The position numbers were made by a program, and so were the translations under genes. This document shows, in pieces, positions 8,882 through 16,769 of a DNA stretch of 53,091 bases (position 1 is the stretch's first letter; each line of letters begins with the position of its first letter). Source of the stretch: Candidatus Poribacteria bacterium (GTDB lineage: Bacteria; Poribacteria; WGA-4E; WGA-3G); the NCBI GenBank assembly GCA_022821065.1, contig JAJEEK010000029.1, positions 1 through 53,091 on the forward strand. The letters are read 5' to 3'. The notes beneath the pieces were generated by a model. The model did no database searches. It was not told where the DNA came from and worked only from the letters and a program-made list of their open reading frames with translations.

Positions 8882-9661
8882 TTACCATGTATCTCGAACG
8901 CTTACACCTTCATCTGTTAGATAGGTTTTGATGCTCTCAATCGTGAATTCACCGTAGTGTGTAATAGACGCGACAATCGCTGCATCAGCTTTGCTTTCGA
9001 CAAAGACATCGCGCAGGTGTTGTGGATTTCCGGCGCCACCGGAAGCAATCACCGGCACCGGCACCAGGTCCGCGATAGCACCCGTCAGTTCGAGTTCGTA
9101 TCCGGCTTTCGTGCCATCTGCGTCGATGCTATTGACGACGATTTCGCCTGCTCCTAAGTCTACGCCACGTGCTGACCATTCCAGAGCATCCCAACCAACC
9201 GGCTTCCGACCGCCATCTATATAAATTTCATAACCACTTGGGATCTGTTCGCTTTTCGGGACGCGTTTCACTTGCATACTCAACACGACGCATTGGCTAC
9301 CGAACGCTCGCGCGCCTTCCGCGATGAGTTCGGGATTCCGCACGGCGCCGGAATCTATGCTCACCTTCTCCGCACCTGCAAGCAGGGCACCTCGCATATC
9401 TTCAAGCGTTCGCAAGCCGCCACCAACAGAAAACGGTATAAAAATCTCGGCGGCGACAGCAGAGACAACATCAATCATTATATCGCGCCGTTCATTACTT
9501 GCTGTAATGTCGTAAAAGACGAGTTCATCGGCACCGCCTTCATAATAAAAGCGTGCCATCTCAACCGGATCACCGACATCAACATTCCCCTGAAAAGCGA
9601 TGCCTTTCGTAACCTTCCCAGCACGCACATCTAAGCACGGAATTATACGTTTGGTTAACAA
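8882..9661 (-). CDS. hisF: imidazole glycerol phosphate synthase cyclase subunit HisF
   Basis: A 259-residue (beta/alpha)8 barrel starting at TTG ([16 protein letters not shown]), with AGGGG just upstream. HisF uses ammonia from HisH to make IGP and AICAR in histidine synthesis. Conserved features: D11 in CLDVRAG, D51 in YDIT, phosphate-binding FSVGGGLRT and VIASGGAG, and [12 protein letters not shown]. The odd point is position 130: where classical HisF has catalytic Asp in AIDAKR, this protein reads LSMQVKR, i.e. Gln130, and the usual N103 is D103. The barrel is otherwise intact. It may still be a functional variant or a HisF-like paralogue. No hisH is in the window. Confidence 0.85.
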   Translation of the reverse strand: MLTKRIIPCLDVRAGKVTKGIAFQGNVDVGDPVEMARFYYEGGADELVFYDITASNERRDIMIDVVSAVAAEIFIPFSVGGGLRTLEDMRGALLAGAEKVSIDSGAVRNPELIAEGARAFGSQCVVLSMQVKRVPKSEQIPSGYEIYIDGGRKPVGWDALEWSARGVDLGAGEIVVNSIDADGTKAGYELELTGAIADLVPVPVIASGGAGNPQHLRDVFVESKADAAIVASITHYGEFTIESIKTYLTDEGVSVRDTW

Positions 9662-9673
9662 AAATCCCCTCCC

Positions 9674-9697
9674 CTCGGAAAGACACTACTTTCCGAG
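9674..9697 (-). terminator. 9-bp hairpin upstream of hisF
   Basis: CTCGGAAAG ACACTA CTTTCCGAG is a perfect 9-bp stem with a 6-base loop, between MITE-1a (end of murJ) and the hisF RBS. There is no clean T-run directly after it on the - strand, so it may be a weak terminator of murJ transcription, an RNA-stabilising hairpin, or both. Confidence 0.5.
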
Positions 9698-9711
9698 TCG
9701 CTGTGTAAAAT

Positions 9712-9831
9712 AGGACTTACGCATGATGCTCTTTTGTACCACAAACTGTTAGTTTGTGCTGATAGAACGCTGTGTTTTGGGAAACATTTCATCTAACACA
9801 ACCGCCTACAGTCAAAAATTGCGTAAGTCCT
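9712..9831. mobile_element. MITE-1 copy a
   Basis: A 120-bp element with terminal inverted repeats AGGACTTACGCA and TGCGTAAGTCCT and an internal hairpin CACAAACTGTTAGTTTGTG. It encodes no protein. It is one of eight copies in the window. This copy overlaps the 3' end of murJ and provides that gene's stop codon. Confidence 0.9.
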
Positions 9832-11455
9832 GAAAAATATTCAAAATGTCATCGAATTCCGAAACCTTCAGAAACTTATACATCGCTGCGAGTGTCAGCA
9901 GACTGAATCCGATCGGAACGAACACGCTAATAACACGTGGAACGATCCCCACCGTGCCGATCAAATCGCCTTCGAGGGTTCCGTTTGTTAACCAGCAGAC
10001 GCCCCCCATCACCACCGACGCAATCAAGATTTTGAATGTCAGCGGCGCGACCGATCGTAGTCCTAATCCGCCAACCTTTCGGCGGAGCAGCAGCAGTAAA
10101 ACCGAACAATTGAGTGTCACCGTCAAAACCGTTGAGAATACGACAGCGCGCGGATCGAAAAAGAATCCTCGGTAGATAAATAGGTAGTTGAGACAGATAT
10201 TAAGCACGACGGCACAGATGCTCACGATAACAGGTGCGCGAATATCTTTATAAGCGTAAAATCCATCTGTGACGATCTTCAGTGTTGAGAACCCGCACAG
10301 ACCGAACGCATAGACGAACAGGAGACCCGCTGTCCCGAATGTGTCTTCTTCGACCGTTTCACCCCATTCATAAAGCAAGCGACAGATCGGTTCCGATAAC
10401 ATCATCAACCCAATCGCAGCGGGGATCGTCAGGATAAGCATTAATCGGAGCGCATAAGAGAGTGCGTTGCGAAAATTCTCTGTCTCACCCGCTGTCGCAA
10501 GCCGCGCGAGTTGCGGCAGGGCAACCGTTGAAATCGCCACACCGAATATCCCGATCGGAAGATGCATAACACGATACGCTCTCGTAATCCACGTCAGCCA
10601 CCCAGAATCCGAGGTAATAAAAAAGGTGTTCGTCAGCAGGTTCACCTGCACCGCCGCGACCCCTAAAACGGCGGGACCTATTAAACGCACAACTTGAAGC
10701 ACCCGTGGATCCCGGAGGCTCAGCAGCGGACGATACCGAAATCCGACGCGATACATAGACGGCACCTGGATCAGGAACTGTAGAATACCACCGACAATGA
10801 CACCGATTGCCATACCCGTTACAGGGTGAATCTCGAGCATCGGACCCAAATAGTAGCCACCTATCCCGACAGCGAGAGAACTTAAATTAAAGAAGGTGGA
10901 CGCGTACGCCGGAATAGCGAACCGGCCCTTGCTGTTCAACAGGCCCATCGCAATTGCCGCAAACGACACAAACAGTAGATACGGAAACATCAACTGTGTG
11001 AGATAAATCGCCAGTTCAACTTTATTTTCAAATCCGAAGTGCGCGACAGTATCTAAACTTTTGTCAAAATTCTCTCGGGCCAGAACATCGACCACGACAG
11101 GAGCGAAAACGATGCCGAGTGTTGTGATACCGATTAATACGAGAAAGGTCAAGTTAAAGATACGATTCGCGAGGTTCCACGCCGCCGATTCGCCATCTTC
11201 AGCCTCTGTCGCGAGAAAGATTGTGATAAACGACTTGCTCAGGATGCCTTCGCCGAACATATCACGTAGAAAATTCGGTATACGGAAGGCGAGATAAAAA
11301 GCATCCGCACCACCTTTTGACCGAAAATAGTACCCTATCGCCGTTTCGCGGGCAAGACCCAACACACGAGATACCATGACAGCGATGCTGACAATGCCAG
11401 CTGCACGGGTGACATTTTGATTCTGTTGCGCTGTGGCTTTTGTCTCATTTTCCAT
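9812..11455 (-). CDS. murJ: lipid II flippase MurJ (MviN)
   Basis: A 547-residue polytopic membrane protein of the MOP superfamily. It flips lipid II across the inner membrane for peptidoglycan synthesis. Family segments include SRVLGLARETAIGYYFRSKGGADAFYLAFRIPNFLRDMFGEG at the N-terminus (about 29-70), with its typical essential arginines, then a run of about 14 hydrophobic helices. Length fits the family. The last residues, QDLRNF, and the TGA stop come from MITE-1a: the reading frame enters the element after the first base of the Gln codon. The original tail was therefore replaced, beyond the last helix, probably without harm. No strong RBS is visible before the ATG. Confidence 0.9.
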   Translation of the reverse strand: MENETKATAQQNQNVTRAAGIVSIAVMVSRVLGLARETAIGYYFRSKGGADAFYLAFRIPNFLRDMFGEGILSKSFITIFLATEAEDGESAAWNLANRIFNLTFLVLIGITTLGIVFAPVVVDVLARENFDKSLDTVAHFGFENKVELAIYLTQLMFPYLLFVSFAAIAMGLLNSKGRFAIPAYASTFFNLSSLAVGIGGYYLGPMLEIHPVTGMAIGVIVGGILQFLIQVPSMYRVGFRYRPLLSLRDPRVLQVVRLIGPAVLGVAAVQVNLLTNTFFITSDSGWLTWITRAYRVMHLPIGIFGVAISTVALPQLARLATAGETENFRNALSYALRLMLILTIPAAIGLMMLSEPICRLLYEWGETVEEDTFGTAGLLFVYAFGLCGFSTLKIVTDGFYAYKDIRAPVIVSICAVVLNICLNYLFIYRGFFFDPRAVVFSTVLTVTLNCSVLLLLLRRKVGGLGLRSVAPLTFKILIASVVMGGVCWLTNGTLEGDLIGTVGIVPRVISVFVPIGFSLLTLAAMYKFLKVSEFDDILNIFQDLRNF

Positions 11456-11562
11456 CTTTAGTGAGACTTGCTATCGGAAATCAGACAGCAAGTTGGAGCG
11501 GCAACTTCTCCTTGACATCGGACACCATTTGGTGTAAATTTTATTGCGGTGCCAAATAGATC

Positions 11563-11681
11563 AGGACTTACGCATACTGCTCTTTTGTACCACAAACTGT
11601 TAGTTTGTGACACCAGAACGCTATGTTTTCAGAAAAAGTTCATCTAACAGAACCACTTACTGTCAAAAGTGCGTAAGTCCT
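11563..11681. mobile_element. MITE-1 copy b
   Basis: 119 bp, ends AGGACTTACGCA / TGCGTAAGTCCT, with internal CACAAACTGTTAGTTTGTG. It lies in the divergent spacer between murJ and the DUF2203 gene, so it may affect the promoters of both. Confidence 0.9.
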
Positions 11682-11727
11682 ATAGATTTAATCTGATTTT
11701 TCGCTATAAACCTGAGGAGAACCGAGA

Positions 11728-12108
11728 ATGAAAAAAAAACGATATTTTACCGTCGAAGAAGCCAACGAATGTATCCCTGAATTAATGGATGAGATTTCAC
11801 TGTTAAGAGCCATAAGAGCCAAACTCTCAGCACTCCATGCAGAAATTACACCCCTCTTAGAAGTGGTTTCCAATAACGGCGGCAGTAAGCACACACCCGA
11901 TTTACTCAGAACAACTGCCCAATTTCAGGAAGTTTTAGACCGAGTCGCGGCGCGCGGTTGTCATCTGAAAGGACTTGATCCAGGATTGGTCGATTTCCCG
12001 CACCTCCGAAATGGTAGAGAGGTCTATCTCTGTTGGCAGATGGGTGAAAAAAAGATCCGCTACTGGCACGAAATTGACGACGGGTTCGAGGGACGGCAAC
12101 CTTTGTAG
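11728..12108 (+). CDS. DUF2203 family protein
   Basis: A 126-residue soluble protein. The start KKKRYFTVEEANECIPELMDEISLLRAI and the end KGLDPGLVDFPHLRNGREVYLCWQMGEKKIRYWHEIDDGFEGRQPL are the two conserved blocks of DUF2203. The middle is a predicted long helix. The function of the family is unknown. The RBS GAGGAGAACCGAG precedes the ATG. It stands alone on the + strand, convergent with thiD. Confidence 0.9.
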   Translation: MKKKRYFTVEEANECIPELMDEISLLRAIRAKLSALHAEITPLLEVVSNNGGSKHTPDLLRTTAQFQEVLDRVAARGCHLKGLDPGLVDFPHLRNGREVYLCWQMGEKKIRYWHEIDDGFEGRQPL

Positions 12109-12109
12109 A

Positions 12110-12132
12110 GGGTTTTGCTTGGGTGTTTCTTC
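12110..12132 (+). repeat. short dispersed repeat GGGTTTTGCTTGGG-TGTTTCTTC
   Basis: A 23-base word directly after the DUF2203 stop. Close copies lie at 15058-15082 (inverted), 21239-21263 (inside MITE-1c) and 29571-29593 (inside MITE-1e). It may be a remnant of the longer MITE-1 variants. Confidence 0.65.
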
Positions 12133-12151
12133 TACGGCAGCTCAGTTTTCC

Positions 12152-12934
12152 CTACGCCTGAAAAAAGTGGTTCGTCGGACCGTGCCCGTTCCCAATATCT
12201 AAGGCGTGTTGGATAGCACCCGTAATATACACTTTCGCTGCCCTGACAGCATCAATTAGACCCTTATCATACGCTAATTGCGTCGCAATCGCCGCTGAAT
12301 AGGTACAACCCGTTCCGTGTGTGTTTTCTGTCTCGACACGTTCCGCAGCAAAAAAAGACCACTCGTCGGCGCAGTAGAGTACATCGGTCGCGTCGTCGCC
12401 GATGAGATGTCCCCCCTTGACGAGGACAGCGTGACAACCGAGTCCCGCGATCGTTTTCGCAGCACGTTTCGCGTCATCCATATTTCGGATGTCTTGTTCT
12501 GCAAGCAACTCCGCTTCATAGATATTCGGTGTAATCACCGTCGCCAGTGGGATCAACGCTGTTTTGAGGCTATCGATTGCTTCCGTTTTTAACAGCGGGA
12601 ATTTGCTTTTAGAGATCATCACAGGATCAACAACGATGGCGGGTGGTGTATACTTCCGTAACTTCCCAGCGACCGCCTCAACAATCGCTGATGAGGAGAG
12701 CATCCCTGTTTTAACGCTGGCAACATCGAAATCCGTAAAGACCGCCTCTAACTGTGCCTCAATAAGTGAAATCGGTAGGTCGAACGCGTCGGTCACTGCC
12801 ACCGTATTCTGTGCCGTGACGGAGGTAATCGCCGACATCGCAAAACCACCATTCGCTGAGATCGCCTTGATATCCGCCTGAATGCCCGCGCCGCCACCTG
12901 AATCTGAACCTGCAATTGTTAAAATCTGTTTCAT
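12152..12934 (-). CDS. thiD: hydroxymethylpyrimidine (phosphate) kinase ThiD
   Basis: A 260-residue ribokinase-fold kinase that phosphorylates HMP and HMP-P in thiamine synthesis. Signatures: AGSDSGGGAGIQADIKAI at the N-terminus (HMP/phosphate binding), VKTGML, VVDPVM, and the anion hole/catalytic GTGCTYSAAI near residue 215. Length is standard. It starts 12 bases after the thiE stop, with CAGGCG as a weak RBS, so thiE-thiD are co-transcribed with rsmB. I saw no TPP riboswitch upstream of this group. Confidence 0.93.
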   Translation of the reverse strand: MKQILTIAGSDSGGGAGIQADIKAISANGGFAMSAITSVTAQNTVAVTDAFDLPISLIEAQLEAVFTDFDVASVKTGMLSSSAIVEAVAGKLRKYTPPAIVVDPVMISKSKFPLLKTEAIDSLKTALIPLATVITPNIYEAELLAEQDIRNMDDAKRAAKTIAGLGCHAVLVKGGHLIGDDATDVLYCADEWSFFAAERVETENTHGTGCTYSAAIATQLAYDKGLIDAVRAAKVYITGAIQHALDIGNGHGPTNHFFQA

Positions 12935-12946
12935 ATTTTTCGCCTG

Positions 12947-13591
12947 TTATAGAGTTCCTGTCCCTAATGCATCAAGATAGCGTTTCGCTTGTTCCCCCGC
13001 ACTTGTAGCAGACATAACGCCTGACATCACAGCGACACCAAAAGCACCGGCAGCCAAACATTCAGGAACACGAGTCGGGGTAATTCCACCTAATGCGAAG
13101 ACAGGGAGTTTGACACCCGCTGCCACCGCAGCAAGGGACGTTATACCGACCGCGGGACCGTATCCCGGTTTACTGGTTGTCGGATAGATAGGACTGTAGG
13201 TTACGAAATCCGCACCTTCTGCTTCCCGCCTCTGTGCTGCGTCGAGACTGTGGACGGAACACCCGACATAGAGAGCGTTATCTGCCTGTGTCTTCGCTTC
13301 GGTTACAGCTGCTGCATTTTCTGGGAGGTGAACCCCTGTTGCTCCTGCTATAGACATGGTGCTCCGCTGGAGCACTTTATCGGATGTGTTGATGAAAAGT
13401 TTTGCCTTGTAATTCCGGCACAATTCGGCGATCGGTCGTGCCAATCTCATCAGTTCGATATCGTCTAAGTCCTTTTCGCGCAATTGAATAGCAGTGACAC
13501 CGGCATCTAACAATTCAGAAACGACATCCCGTAACGGAGTTGGCGCGCATTGATGTCTGTCTGTAATAGCATACAATTTAAAGTCTATCAT
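12947..13591 (-). CDS. thiE: thiamine phosphate synthase ThiE
   Basis: A 214-residue TIM barrel joining HMP-PP and thiazole phosphate. Conserved: YAITDR at the start, QLREKD (substrate/Mg), LFINTSD (usually LFIND), GVHLPE, CSVHS, YSPIYPTTSKPGYG and ALGGITP. The NTS in place of the commoner NDD/NDR is a minor variation. The start codon is 6 bases after the rsmB stop, consistent with translational coupling. Confidence 0.92.
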   Translation of the reverse strand: MIDFKLYAITDRHQCAPTPLRDVVSELLDAGVTAIQLREKDLDDIELMRLARPIAELCRNYKAKLFINTSDKVLQRSTMSIAGATGVHLPENAAAVTEAKTQADNALYVGCSVHSLDAAQRREAEGADFVTYSPIYPTTSKPGYGPAVGITSLAAVAAGVKLPVFALGGITPTRVPECLAAGAFGVAVMSGVMSATSAGEQAKRYLDALGTGTL

Positions 13592-13597
13592 CTATTT

Positions 13598-15031
13598 TTA
13601 CGAGACCCGTCGCAGACGTGCAGCGAACGCACCATCAACTCCGTGTTCATGCGGGAAGGTCTGAACGAAGCCTTGTGGTGTTATAATACTTGGTGGTACT
13701 TCAGGTAGAAATTGTTGTGCATTTTCTACGGTCCACATCGGGCAATCTGTCAAGAACCTTTTGACGACTTCTTCGTTCTCCATCGGTTCGATGCTGCAGG
13801 TACTGTAGACAAGGATGCCGCCGGGTTTGATATGTTGTGCGGCGTTCCTTAACAGGCTATATTGTATTTTGCTGAGGGCGAGAACCTGTTTTAAAGTCTT
13901 GTTCCATCGAATGTCCGGATGTCGTCGAAGGGTCCCGAACCCTGAGCACGGGGCATCAATAAGCACGGCATCCGCTCGGTTAATAAATCCGAGGTCGGCT
14001 CTTGTCGCGTCTATCACTTGGGTTTCAACGTTCCGTACGCCGACGCGGCGGCAGTTTTTTTGCAGCAAGGCTATCTTCTTCGTCGAGACATCCACGGCGA
14101 CGATCTTTCCAGTATTTCCCATGAGGTGTGCCAAATGCGTCGTCTTACCACCCGGCGATGCACATAAGTCCACGACGAATGTTGCGTCTGTTGGCGAGAG
14201 CAGATAGGGAACTAACATCGCACTCTCATCTTGAACATAGATGTCCTCTCGGTTGAGAATATCTTTCAAGGTCTTTTCACCGGCAGCATCAAAACCGGTA
14301 ATCGCGTGATTTCCGAAGGTTATTCCATCCGGTGCTATTTCGGAGGCAGTCGCGACAATACCGTTCGCTGCTAATGATTGGCAAACATCTTCACGTTTGG
14401 TTAGGAGGGTATTCACGCGGAGTGCGAGCGGTGCGATCTGATTACTCGCGCGACAGAACGCTAACGTCCAAGAAACGCCGCGCGTTTCAAGCCACCGCTG
14501 GACCAACCACGTCGGGTAGGAGAGCGAAAATGCGATATGTTCAGCCGGATGCGTCTCAAGCTGTGGATAAGCGAGTGTCGTACCTTCACGTTGCACGGAG
14601 CGGAGAACCGCATTGATAAACCCTGCAGTTTTACGTCCTTTGCCGCGCCGTAGGTGCGAAGTCGCGAGTTGAACCGTTTCAAAGATAGCAGCGTGTGCGG
14701 GGATGCCGTCGAGGTGTAAGAGTTGAAACGCACCAAGTCGTAGAATATTACGGTGCCGGGCATCTAACTGAAACCCTGGATTAATAAACTGGTCCAACAC
14801 CCAGTCCAGTTGTTTCTGCCAACGGATAACGCCGTAGACGAGTCCATTAATCAGGCGACGTTCGCGTCCGTCAACCGTCCATCGTTTGAATGCGCTATCA
14901 ACGACAGATGCTATGGATGCGCTGCTATGTGAAAGGGTTAGCAGGCACTCTAAGGCGACTTTGCGAGCGTCCGTCATTCGCGATAACGCGAGGTTTCGCC
15001 GTTTACGGTTCCGATACCTCGCGAGTTCCAT
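13598..15031 (-). CDS. rsmB: 16S rRNA m5C967 methyltransferase RsmB
   Basis: A 477-residue protein: an N-terminal NusB-like RNA-binding domain (about 20-150) and a C-terminal Rossmann methyltransferase. The SAM motif is DLCASPGGKT (288-297), motif IV is DAPCSGFGTLRRHPDIRW with C362, and the catalytic cysteine is C412 in YSTCSIEPMENEEVV. The start is uncertain: Met19 (MTDARKVALE, at 14977) matches the usual family start better, but neither site has a clear RBS. It heads the rsmB-thiE-thiD operon, with rpsT upstream. Confidence 0.92.
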   Translation of the reverse strand: MELARYRNRKRRNLALSRMTDARKVALECLLTLSHSSASIASVVDSAFKRWTVDGRERRLINGLVYGVIRWQKQLDWVLDQFINPGFQLDARHRNILRLGAFQLLHLDGIPAHAAIFETVQLATSHLRRGKGRKTAGFINAVLRSVQREGTTLAYPQLETHPAEHIAFSLSYPTWLVQRWLETRGVSWTLAFCRASNQIAPLALRVNTLLTKREDVCQSLAANGIVATASEIAPDGITFGNHAITGFDAAGEKTLKDILNREDIYVQDESAMLVPYLLSPTDATFVVDLCASPGGKTTHLAHLMGNTGKIVAVDVSTKKIALLQKNCRRVGVRNVETQVIDATRADLGFINRADAVLIDAPCSGFGTLRRHPDIRWNKTLKQVLALSKIQYSLLRNAAQHIKPGGILVYSTCSIEPMENEEVVKRFLTDCPMWTVENAQQFLPEVPPSIITPQGFVQTFPHEHGVDGAFAARLRRVS

Positions 15032-15057
15032 TCTATTCGTAAGGGGTTAGGTTACAT

Positions 15058-15082
15058 GAAGAAACGCCCAAGCAAAACACCC
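15058..15082 (-). repeat. inverted copy of the GGGTTTTGCTTGGG repeat
   Basis: GAAGAAACGCCC then AAGCAAAACACCC: the reverse complement of the word at 12110-12132, here between rsmB and rpsT. Confidence 0.65.
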
Positions 15083-15107
15083 TTACGTATCCCGTAGAGA
15101 GATAAGA

Positions 15108-15380
15108 TTATGCTGCCGCTTCGGTGAGCGCATGCAATTTGCGGGTAAGCCGAGACTTTTGACGATTTGCTGTGCCTTTTTTGATTACACCTTTACCGGC
15201 GGCACGATCTAAAAGACTTACCACCGTTTTGCACAATTCTTGTGCTGTCTCAACGTTGCCTGCTTCAAGTGCGGCTTCTGTCTGTTTGAGTGCTGTTCTG
15301 AGCGTCGCTTTCCGATGGCGGTTGCGTATCTGTTTCGCCTTATCCGCACGCGCGTGTTTTTTTGCTGATTGTCGATGCAA
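15108..15380 (-). CDS. rpsT: 30S ribosomal protein S20
   Basis: A 90-residue basic, helical protein (SAKKHARADKAKQIRNRHRKATLRTALK, then DRAAGKGVIKKGTANRQKSRL) with the S20 signature RAAxKGVIxKxxAxRxKSRL. It binds 16S rRNA. The start is TTG at 15380, supported by GGGAG 8 bases upstream and by the expected length. It lies upstream of rsmB, though a 76-base gap with a repeat separates them. Confidence 0.93.
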   Translation of the reverse strand: MHRQSAKKHARADKAKQIRNRHRKATLRTALKQTEAALEAGNVETAQELCKTVVSLLDRAAGKGVIKKGTANRQKSRLTRKLHALTEAAA

Positions 15381-15627
15381 AACGAGAACTCCCTTATTAG
15401 TTTTCAGTTGTTAGTTGTCGGTTTTTTCGTTAAAGCGGAAACCTGAGACTGTAATTTTTACGCTGCCTGCCAGAACGCTCCCACTGATAACTGTAGACTG
15501 ACAACTATGCAGGATATGTGTATTTAATGATACCACAAAATATCGGATTTGTCCACATTTTTTCTTGCCAATTCCGAATGCATTCGGTTTTCACGTTTCT
15601 TGTTTTGTTCAGGCACCAGAGGAAATG
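15381..15627 (-). other. spacer upstream of rpsT
   Basis: About 247 bases. It includes TTAGTTTTCAGTTGTTAGTTG and ACTGATAACTGTAGACTGACAACT words of the dispersed CTGAAAACTG family (15396-15510), then AT-rich sequence. The rpsT promoter should be here, but I cannot pick a convincing -35/-10 pair. Confidence 0.5.
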
Positions 15628-15834
15628 CTATGTCTCCGAAATCCAATCTTCCGTCGCTGCCTCGAATTCCTGCGACAATTCTTCAGAAATCGTCTGCTCT
15701 AATAGTTCTATTAGGTCAGTGCGAAACTTAATCCAATCGTCGCCACGGCGCGTAAACCGGTGTCTATCGTCTATCTCAACAAACATCGTATCGTTCGGTT
15801 CGGATAGCGATTCAAAATAACGTCTCACATTCAT
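15628..15834 (-). CDS. small hypothetical acidic protein
   Basis: A 68-residue protein beginning MNVRRYFESLSEPNDTMFVEIDD and ending in an acidic helix with EELSQEFEAATEDWISET. It has no signal peptide or membrane segment. A good RBS (AAAGGAGAATATAT before the ATG) makes it a likely real gene. I do not recognise the family. Confidence 0.65.
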   Translation of the reverse strand: MNVRRYFESLSEPNDTMFVEIDDRHRFTRRGDDWIKFRTDLIELLEQTISEELSQEFEAATEDWISET

Positions 15835-15899
15835 ATATATTCTCCTTTTTTGTTGCTATCGGCTGTCGGCTATCAGCCGTCAGTAACAAGAGGTTTTTG

Positions 15900-16020
15900 A
15901 TTATAGTAAAACCTGAAAATAAGTTTACACTTGTCCCGTATCAGAGCAGCGTTCGTAGTAGGGCAATTCATTGCCCGTCGTTTCAAAAGGTATGCAAATA
16001 ATTACGGGATCTACTATAAT
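15900..16020. mobile_element. MITE-2 copy a
   Basis: A 121-bp non-coding element with ends ATTATAGTA and TACTATAAT. It contains CACTTGTCCCGTATC, AGAGCAGCGTTCGTAGTAGG, GCAATTCATTGCCCG and CAAATAATTACGGGATC. A near-identical copy is at 35607-35727 and a diverged one at 29725-29853. It lies in the spacer between the small gene and the HAD gene. Confidence 0.8.
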
Positions 16021-16040
16021 AGAAAACCCTCTTTACTGAT

Positions 16041-16071
16041 AGCCGAAAGCCGAAAGCCGAAAGCCGAAAGC
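16041..16071 (+). repeat. four tandem AGCCGAA heptamers
   Basis: AGCCGAA is repeated four times, then AGC, just beyond the stop of the HAD gene. The preceding CTCTTTACTGATAGCCGAAAGCC closely matches the repeat segment found in-frame in the sprA-like gene. Confidence 0.8.
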
Positions 16072-16074
16072 AAT

Positions 16075-16758
16075 TCAAAGCCATTCGTGTATTTCCCAGC
16101 CAGATTCTAACGCTTTCTGATGGAGTGCTTTACTTGGGTTCACTGCAACTGGATTCCCCACACATTCCAACATCGGTAGATCGGATTGACTGTCGCCGTA
16201 AGCATAACTCTCTTCGAGTGAAATTTCGTGTTGATCTGCATAACTGCGTACCGCTTTCGCCTTCTCCTCACCGATGAGCGGTACAGTCGTCAGTTCACCC
16301 GTAAATCGTCCGTTCTCTTCACGAAGCTGCGGTGCCAATATCGCATCAACACCGAGATAATCCGCAATCGGTTGCACGATAAAATCGAGTGATCCAGTTA
16401 CGAGGACCACACCAGTCCCCTCTTCCTTATGTTCTTGAATTTGAGACACCGCTTCGGCATAAATTTTTGGACGGAGCGACGTTTCAAACATTTCCGCTGA
16501 TAACCTCTTAACTTCAGCGGCATCCATGCCGCGATAGCTACGATAAAATACCCGATTAAAGCGGGTTCGACTGATACTGTCCAAAATCAGATAATAGACA
16601 GTTTTCGGCAAAAACGCGATCAGCCAGAAATACTTTAGCAGAAACGGCATCTGCGCAGAACGCAGATAGATGTAGTAATGCACAATCGTAGATTTCAATA
16701 GCGTGCCGTCTACATCAAAAAATGCGACCCTCTTTTTCGGGTTTGAGGTTTCTGACAT
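16075..16758 (-). CDS. HAD-IB family phosphatase
   Basis: A 227-residue HAD hydrolase of the SerB-like IB subfamily. Motif I is FFDVDGTLLKS (nucleophile Asp in DVDGT), motif II is VTGSLDFIVQPIADYL, and motifs III/IV are GEEKAKAVRSYA and YAYGDSQSDLPML. A hydrophobic stretch (about 35-60) is common in this subfamily. It starts 11 bases after the large fusion gene, with RBS AGGAAG. HAD-IB phosphatases are often linked or fused to PlsC acyltransferases, so it probably dephosphorylates a lipid intermediate of the same pathway; the substrate is inferred. Confidence 0.85.
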   Translation of the reverse strand: MSETSNPKKRVAFFDVDGTLLKSTIVHYYIYLRSAQMPFLLKYFWLIAFLPKTVYYLILDSISRTRFNRVFYRSYRGMDAAEVKRLSAEMFETSLRPKIYAEAVSQIQEHKEEGTGVVLVTGSLDFIVQPIADYLGVDAILAPQLREENGRFTGELTTVPLIGEEKAKAVRSYADQHEISLEESYAYGDSQSDLPMLECVGNPVAVNPSKALHQKALESGWEIHEWL

Positions 16759-16769
16759 GATAAATCTTC

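Noticed and set aside
13592..15107. TPP riboswitch for the thi genes
   Set aside because: thiE lies 6 bases behind rsmB and no thi-box sequence (CUGAGA-type) was found upstream of the operon.
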